Assembly (NCBI GenBank): GCA_029204225.1
Contig: CM055106.1
Coordinates: 42,550,368-42,614,367, forward strand
Length of the DNA: 64,000 bases
Direction of reading: 5' to 3'
From: Diphasiastrum complanatum
Lineage: Eukaryota; Streptophyta; Lycopodiopsida; Lycopodiales; Lycopodiaceae
The translations under genes and the position numbers were made by a program. How positions within the stretch are numbered: the stretch's first letter is position 1; each line of letters begins with the position of its first letter. Below the pieces are notes generated by a model. That model had not been told where the DNA came from and ran no database searches. It worked only from the letters and a program-made list of their open reading frames with translations. Shown here piece by piece: positions 57,292-64,000 of this stretch.

Positions 57292-59850
57292 ACTGTTCTA
57301 TCCAATTCTGCCATGGCCAAATTTCTATAAAAATTCATGTCTACTGAATGCCCAGCAGACTGCTTTGGGTATTAGGGAACATACAGACTGCTGACATCTG
57401 TTCAGCATGTTGACGTGCAGTCAAGGTCAGTATAACTTATTATTCACTTAGATACCATGTTGATCTGTTATCCTAAGTCGCAGCATAGTTTCCAACTTAT
57501 CAAACTCATTACTGCATTCAGTCCAGATTGCTTTTGGCGGGTTTTGCTTGGTCATTTCTTCCACTCAACTTGTATTGAATACTCCTTCCTGAGTTTTTAG
57601 CAACCTGTTGGTGTATGTGCCTAAGCCTTAGTGTAGTTTTTTAACTTATCAAACTCATTCCTGCATAAAAGTCCAGAATTTTTTTTCGTAGGTTTCGCTT
57701 GGTAGTTTCTTCCCCTAAACTTGTATCATATACTCTCTACAAAATTATTACCAGCTTGTTTATCTAACTGCTTACATTGTACTTTCATCTCCATAATTGA
57801 CAGTGCCATTTTGGCTTTCAATACCATCAATACTTGATAGTTGCAAGTCCACCATGAGATAGCATTTCACTCACCATTTCACTCGCCATCTGCTTGTTTT
57901 CTCCTAAGGGCATTTCATTATGCAGTACTTGCCAGCCTTTATTTTGCATCAAGATTTTAGTTTAAAAATTGGTAGGGCTTTTTACCTGGTGGATTTTGTG
58001 GTTGTTGAAGCACACAGGGTGGACAAGCATTTCCTTAGTAGATTCATCTACTACTAGCTTGACTTAAAGAAAATTTGAATAGAAAGGCTAGGGCTGATCA
58101 CCCTCTAAAAGTGACAGAATAGTGCACCTGCTTGCAGTAAGATTAGAGTTGCTCTATATTACACTCAAAAAGATGCACACTTGATGTTCTAGAACAAGAA
58201 TATAGTTCAGCTGGCAGTTACTACATGTGAAAGTGTTCAATGTGTAATAAGCTTTTGTCCTCTAAGTGCACTTTTAGATACACGTGCTTTTGTTTTGAGG
58301 GAGGAACTGTGGAGGGAACCAGTTGATGCAGGCCTTTGTGGGTTTCCTAGAAAGTATCTTCTCTGTTTAGCTATGGTGTCTTCAAAGAATGTTCAAAAAC
58401 TCACATGACAAAATTGGAGAGTAGGTCAGCATCAGGTTTTGAAGTTTTCTATAAGTTTTGCAACTTTGCCCTGTTCATGTTCAAGTGGTAGCAATTATTC
58501 CTGCTCTGGTTTTTATTGAAAGGACCTTAATCTGGAATTGAATGTCATCTTTGAAGCTAGGAGGTGATGGCTTTTGCATTTAGACTCTGGAACCTTTAAA
58601 TTTTTAAGTTTCATACCTTAAAAGAATGTGATTGCATAATAATGGCTTTCCTATTTCAAGGTTGCAGAAGACTATTTGTGACGGTTTTCCTTTTTCCTAT
58701 GAAAATTTTTTATACGCTCTATTTGTTTCACATGCCCTTTGTTGGCACTACTAGAAGTAGTCGGGGTGGTTTATGATGTGAATCCTATTCAAGGAATAGA
58801 TCATATTCATATCCATCAAAACAGACATACCGCAAAATTTGCAATGCATCAGTGAATCAGGAAGAGAAGCAAAAAAGTTTTGCAAATAAAAATACAATAT
58901 TCTTGAGCGTGAAGGTGTGCGTGTTTTCAAGCTAACAAGAGGTTTTATTTTTTAATAACAATGGAAAAGGAACATATGTACTTGTTACATAAGTAGAGAG
59001 AGGAGGCAAAAGCCCTACTACAAACTAGAAAGTCTACAAAAAGCAAGAGATTACAAAGAAACTCTTTGTTTAGAATAAGACTAGCAAAAATGTGAATGTA
59101 TACATTAGACAGTTTAGTCTTTTATCATCTTCATTTTTTTGCGAGAACCTTTGGCAAGGAGGGAAAGGGAATCCTCTTGCTATAATTCATACAATCCCAC
59201 GACATACAACTAGCAATTGGAACTCTGAAGGAATGGAAGCAAAAAAGAAGACAAGGACTATATTTTGATAGAAAATAAAAAATTAACTTCACTTATCAAG
59301 AAATGTACAAATTGATTTTCACATGAGAGGCATATGTTGATTCGATTCATGTGTTTAATTCTATAAACAATTGTATAGTTGAAAGTGTGTAGTGGTATAT
59401 TTATCCTAATAAACAATCTAATTGTCGAATGGTAAATCTCTTGGAAAAGCATTACGCAATTATTTGTTGTGAATTTGTATAAGTTGTATTGTTTTTGTTG
59501 ACAATCTAATAGGGCATCTATTTGATTGATGATGAGTTGTTATTGGATGACTTTTATGATGAGGTTATGTCATTGGTGATGTTTGATTCTGATTCATTTT
59601 AAAATACAGATAATTGATAAAAACCTACACAGATCATTTTTTGGAAAACAGAATACAAGTTCATAATGAGTCTATTATTGGACAAGAATATAAAGTAGAT
59701 CAAAATAAATTAAGATTTATAATCTAGTCTTAGCCAAAAATGAAACTTGATAATTGGGAATGTGCTAACATGCCTTTGGCAATTGTGACTTAGCTTAGCC
59801 ACACTCCATTTTGCTAGAGTCAATAACTACAAACTATCAAACAATGTCTC
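57292..59850. other. Region downstream of the GRAS gene
   Basis: 3' UTR followed by AT-rich spacer. Apart from the tandem duplication at 57472-57745, no gene or element was recognised. Confidence 0.4.
57472..57745. repeat. Tandem duplication of about 148 bp after the GRAS gene
   Basis: Copies start CCTAAG at 57472 and 57620. They share AACTTATCAAACTCATT, CTGCAT, AGTCCAGA, GTTTYGCTTGGT and AACTTGTAT. Diverged by substitutions and indels. Confidence 0.85.
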
Positions 59851-61403
59851 AATCTTTGTGTTGTTGATTTATTTACCAGGAAACGTACTCACCTCCATTG
59901 ATACTCAAGTTTTGATATCTTTTGCCAAATTTCTACTCAATCTATGCTTTGTATTGCTTGAAGCAATCAAATGCTCGAGGCTTTTTAAATTCTTGATTAC
60001 ATAAATAAAAGAGATGAAGCATTTTGATTGGATTTGCACAAAATGAATCAATTGTAGAAGATCTTTGAGCCTGTGTCAAATGTTATTTTTGCATGGTTGC
60101 CAAAATCACATTTTTCACAAATTTTCAATTGTGAAAACTTGTTGATCTCAAAACCTTCAAATAGAATCTTGTCAAACATAAATTAAGTGTTATGCGTATT
60201 AAGATGATTTGAATAACCTATGCCATAAGCTAATGGTTTCTAGATTTATAAATTTTTTGAAGGATAGTCATGAGTTTATTTGTATAAATAGCCATCTCTT
60301 ATCCCTTTTGCCAATATTTCTTTATCCTTGTTCATAATGATGCATTGACAAAAATTCATTTCTATCAATAAGCCAACATCTACAATTCTATTAATCAATA
60401 GTGGATTATTTGTTGAATTAGATGCATAAAGAGCATCTTCTATGATTTTTTTCTAACCATTTTGAAACTTGATTTTAACATATCCTTCACCTTCAATTTG
60501 ATGAGAGTTGCTATTTCCAATAGTTCTTAGACCAATTTAATTTGTTGCTCATGTATTGAGTAGCACTTGAATCAAAATAACAAAAATTTTGGTCATGTAG
60601 ATTGTCAATTTTGCCATGAATAATTTCTAATCTTGGTCTTTAAATTTTCATAGTATTATGTGCATGTTTCTTTCTTTGATTTTTTGTTATAAATAATCTT
60701 CCTGCACTCCTTTGATTCATGCCCTACTTTTTTGTAATATTTGTCGCAAATTTTCTTGGAATCTGAATCTTGATTTTTCTTATTCAGATCCTCACGATTT
60801 GAGATCCAAGAAACCAATTTTTTTGAAAGATAAAAAGATGCTTTCTTGGAGCCAAGGATTTACCAAATACTTGTTCATTGTTTTGTTTTTGGAGTAACCT
60901 TGACAATTATTTAACTGGTTAGATCTTGTTGAGCAAATATCATTATGACAAAAAAAAAAATCATAACAAGAAAATTGCCCCACAAAGTAGTGGCACTATT
61001 AACCTCAAGTAAGGTTCTGAATTGATATATATGGTTATCAATAAAATCTACTTCTAACATATTGAGTTGAAAGAAATTCCTTCAAAAAATAGCCCAGAAT
61101 AGTCCATGCTTTTTTGGCTACAAGAGCTCGACTCACATGAGAGATTTGAAAGCAAGTGATTTGCCATATCTTTGCTTCCACCTAGCATAAACAAGTATAT
61201 TGACTTCTAGTGTGATCTCTAATCCTTCAATGATATCCCATAGATCTTTATTCAACAACCCATCTATAATAAAATTGTCCACATGTAATATTTTCCATTG
61301 AATTTTCAATTATTTGATTAAAAGTAGATGCTTCCATCTATAATGTAGAATAAAATAATAGGACTATATCATTTCTTACATTGTTAGATCTAGCTTTGAT
61401 ACC
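59850..61403 (-). mobile_element. Decayed Copia gag-protease remnant with primer-binding site
   Basis: The plus strand GCTTTGATACCA (61392-61403) is the complement of TGGTATCAAAGC, a one-base variant of the tRNA-Met primer site. Leftward on the minus strand a broken gag follows (SRALVAKKAWTILGYF, STQYVRSRFY), then a damaged zinc knuckle at about 60690-60770 (CDKYYKKVGHESKEC). A protease trace lies at about 60550-60600 (YFDSSATQYMS, for the usual LDSGATxHM). Many stops. The left border is a guess, and no integrase or RT was recognised. LTR sequence presumably lies right of 61403 but its ends are too decayed. Confidence 0.68.
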
Positions 61404-64000
61404 ATAAAATATGAAAAATTGGAGTGTGAAAGTTAAAGGCATTCGACATTGATAGCTTCTCCAAGGGACTTAGAAATCTGATAGCAAAGATCTTAAAGGT
61501 TGAGTTTGTGATATAGTCGTAGATTCTAACATTCACAAACTAAAGCTTTGATATAAAAAAGAATGAGGACAAATCAGATGACAAGACAATATCAGAGAAG
61601 TGATAAAAAAAAAAAGATTTGATAAAAAAAACATGAGAATAATGACTACTTTGATGAATAGTAAAATACTAATGTCCAAAAGATTGCCACTCTAATTTAT
61701 GAAAAATACAATCAATCTACTCTATTGTAGAGCATTGAGCAGTCTCTATATGGAGTTGGAACGTAACTAATAAAAGGTACTAGATTGACTAGTAGATTAT
61801 CAACTATTTATCTCTTGATTTTTCTAACTAGTTTTGCGTTTACTTCGTACCACCATTTTGTGCCTTAAACTTTAGCTCCAATATTTGTAGAGTTTCAAAC
61901 TTGGTTGATGATTGATGTTCAATAGTTGACTCAACACTAGTGAAGTTAAAACTGTGACAAAGTATTTGACATCAATTTGAGTCAACTGAGTTTGAAACTT
62001 GATATAGTTAAACACCTAGAGCTACATGAATACCAAAACTAGCAATTGCATCGATATAAAAAAATATGTTTGCTATTTTCTCCATAATATAGCATGCCCT
62101 TATAACCTTTTCAGGAAAAACAATGCCATCTCATTTTCTCTCAATGAAATGATTTCAGATTAACAAATGGCTACATAACATTATGAATTTCCAATACTTT
62201 TTTTTAAAAACATTGCTTGAAATATAATAATAAAGAGTGACTTTGGACTTCCATACTTTAAGTTATCATGAGACTTTGGTTACTAGGTTCTAAACATTGT
62301 ACATAACTCATTCATTCACATGAATAATGCCACCTCTTGTAATTCAACATCCTAAAATCTCAAAACCAACAAACTCATGGATGAAAGTAAAATGTGAATA
62401 GGGCCTTACTCTCTTAGCGGATCAATGGACCCATACATGAGTTGTCATTCTATGTTGACATTATTTTTTATAGCTTATAAGTACGTCGTGTTTCAAGAAG
62501 TCAAACGTATGCAAGTGTCGTCTTACATGCACTAGTCTATTGGTGAATAATGTTAGCTAATGCATAAGCAATCATGTCTATTATTCATGCATAGGTAGTC
62601 ATGATCACTTGAATGATGTTACTTTATGTTGTACCATCACATGAAACATCTTTTGAAATGATATTAAAGTTATAAGATACATACCATAATGGAATCGTAG
62701 ATATTGAAATAGAAAAACTAACTAGCTGTTCTTGCTATATATTGTACTCACAAAGTGGTAGCATTTCCAACTCAACCACGTCCACACATTCATTTGTTGA
62801 GGCTAAAGGAGCACTTATAAATAGTGATGCACCCATTTACCTACTATAGAAAATTTAAGAAATCACATTCAAGGTTAGTTTGGGAATTGTTTAAGTTAAT
62901 GGTGTTGCTATTGTAGAACATTGGTGATTATTTTGGGCATAAGTTGATCAATCCAAGTGTGGAATTCACCAATAATATGCTTTTGTTGGGCATCAAAAAA
63001 GCAAGTCATGGTACAACTAGTTAATTCATCACAATAGATTCCTATTTTTGGTCACATTATAGTTGCTAAGGAGGTTATAAGGGTTGTAGATTTTGATTTG
63101 GTATTTTTTAAGGATAAAGATCGATTCCTTAATAATGTGCTTATTGTTGAAGTTTGATGCTATGTTTGTGTTAGGCAAAATGTCTTTGGTTTGATGGGAA
63201 TATATAAAAAAAAGTTAATGACTATTATGTAGATTTTTATTGGTAGGTTTTTGTTTTTGTTTTATGTTCTACTCTACAATTTCAAATCACTCCCTCTAAA
63301 TTCACCAATATTCATGTTAAAATGCATCAACGAGATTAATTTTGTTTACGGGCGATGACGTGATATGCAAATTTCAATTGTGACAAATTCTGCAGAGCAT
63401 TTTGAAAATTTTTCTAGCATGTTATCATTTCTTGTAGGTGACATTAGAATTAAGCTCATTCAATATTGAATTTAGCAAACATGGAAAGATCATAGCATAC
63501 AAAATAAACATGTTGACCATACATCTAAAGATGTGGCTCACCTTAACCTTGTTAATAGTAGTTAGCTTTTATATTTTAAAAAAGGTGGAGTTTTTTGCAT
63601 CCATGGCACAAGACATGAAGATGAAAAAGAACATAAATGCCTTTGAAACTACATACTTTGACTATTAGAAAAGAATTATCATCAACTTTCTTTCTTGTCA
63701 GCTCATGATACATAGCCAATTTTTTTTCCACATTTTCTAATTACCAATAATGATATATACATAATAGTCATTGTTTTTTCTTTTTTCCTTGTACCTAACT
63801 CAAAAAAACATGTACATCTTTCAAAAAAAAACATCCACACCATTATCATTGCACCTTTAAGAAAAACACATCTTCCTCACCTTTTAAACATTGTTGCACA
63901 TCATGCTCTCTTCTCTACATTTCCCTTGCTTATGAATTATTGAGGTTATACCTCCACCTAAAAGCCCCTATATGGTTGATTTTGCACTCCCCATGTGGCC
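61404..64000. other. AT-rich spacer, nothing recognised
   Basis: It may include the decayed LTR of the Copia remnant; a second GCTTTGATA copy occurs at about 61544-61552. The frame at 63438-63668 and others have no recognisable motif. No RNA gene or repeat array was seen. Confidence 0.4.

Overview
The window is nuclear DNA of a land plant. It has long spliced introns with GT-AG borders, a GRAS transcription factor with a miR171 site, a ubiquitin-S27a fusion gene, many Copia and Gypsy LTR retrotransposons with initiator-Met-tRNA primer sites, LINE and CACTA remnants, and long CT/GA microsatellites. The retroelement load, the very long first intron (4 kb) and the unusually long HAM-type GRAS protein would suit a large-genome fern or other non-seed vascular plant. 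That placement is inference and the sequence does not settle it.

Only three intact host genes can be supported. (1) 4226-14684 (+) is a ten-exon gene for a mitochondrial 2-enoyl thioester (enoyl-ACP/CoA) reductase of the MECR/Etr1 type. I rebuilt it exon by exon to an open frame of 384 codons. (2) 22877-23714 (+) is a two-exon ubiquitin-ribosomal protein eS31 (S27a) fusion of the usual 156 residues. (3) 54223-57291 (+) is an intronless-CDS GRAS protein of the HAIRY MERISTEM subfamily with an exact miR171 target. The first two are housekeeping genes (mitochondrial fatty-acid synthesis; ubiquitin supply and the small ribosomal subunit) with telo-box-like sequences upstream. The third is a developmental regulator.

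Layout. 1-3640: dispersed repeats (a truncated Copia LTR, a CT microsatellite, a roughly 0.8 kb foldback element rich in short palindromes, and a triple tandem tRNA-like/SINE repeat). 4.2-14.7 kb: the MECR gene, with a LINE RT fragment and a Copia LTR in intron 1, a LINE ORF1/endonuclease fragment in intron 3 and a tandem duplication in intron 5. 16.5-18.1 kb: a decayed CACTA transposase. 19.3-21.3 kb: a Gypsy 3' edge abutting a Copia pol remnant. 22.4-23.7 kb: UBI-S27a with its promoter. 27.3-33.9 kb: two LTR elements carrying unfamiliar ORFs, with a Copia gag-protease-integrase piece between them that is itself split by a MITE. 33.9-36.0 kb: an internally deleted Gypsy. 36-41 kb: satellite-like repeats and a second Gypsy RT. 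41.8-44.5 kb: two 1.2-kb LTRs facing each other. 45.8-50.6 kb: a nearly complete but stop-ridden Copia with its 5' LTR. 52.8-57.3 kb: the GRAS gene. 57.3-64 kb: mostly anonymous AT-rich DNA with one more Copia gag-protease remnant.

The host genes do not form a functional cluster; they are islands in retrotransposon-derived DNA. The most interesting items are the exact miR171 site in the GRAS gene, the head-to-head LTR structure, the palindrome-rich foldback element, and two LTR elements that appear to encode unfamiliar proteins.
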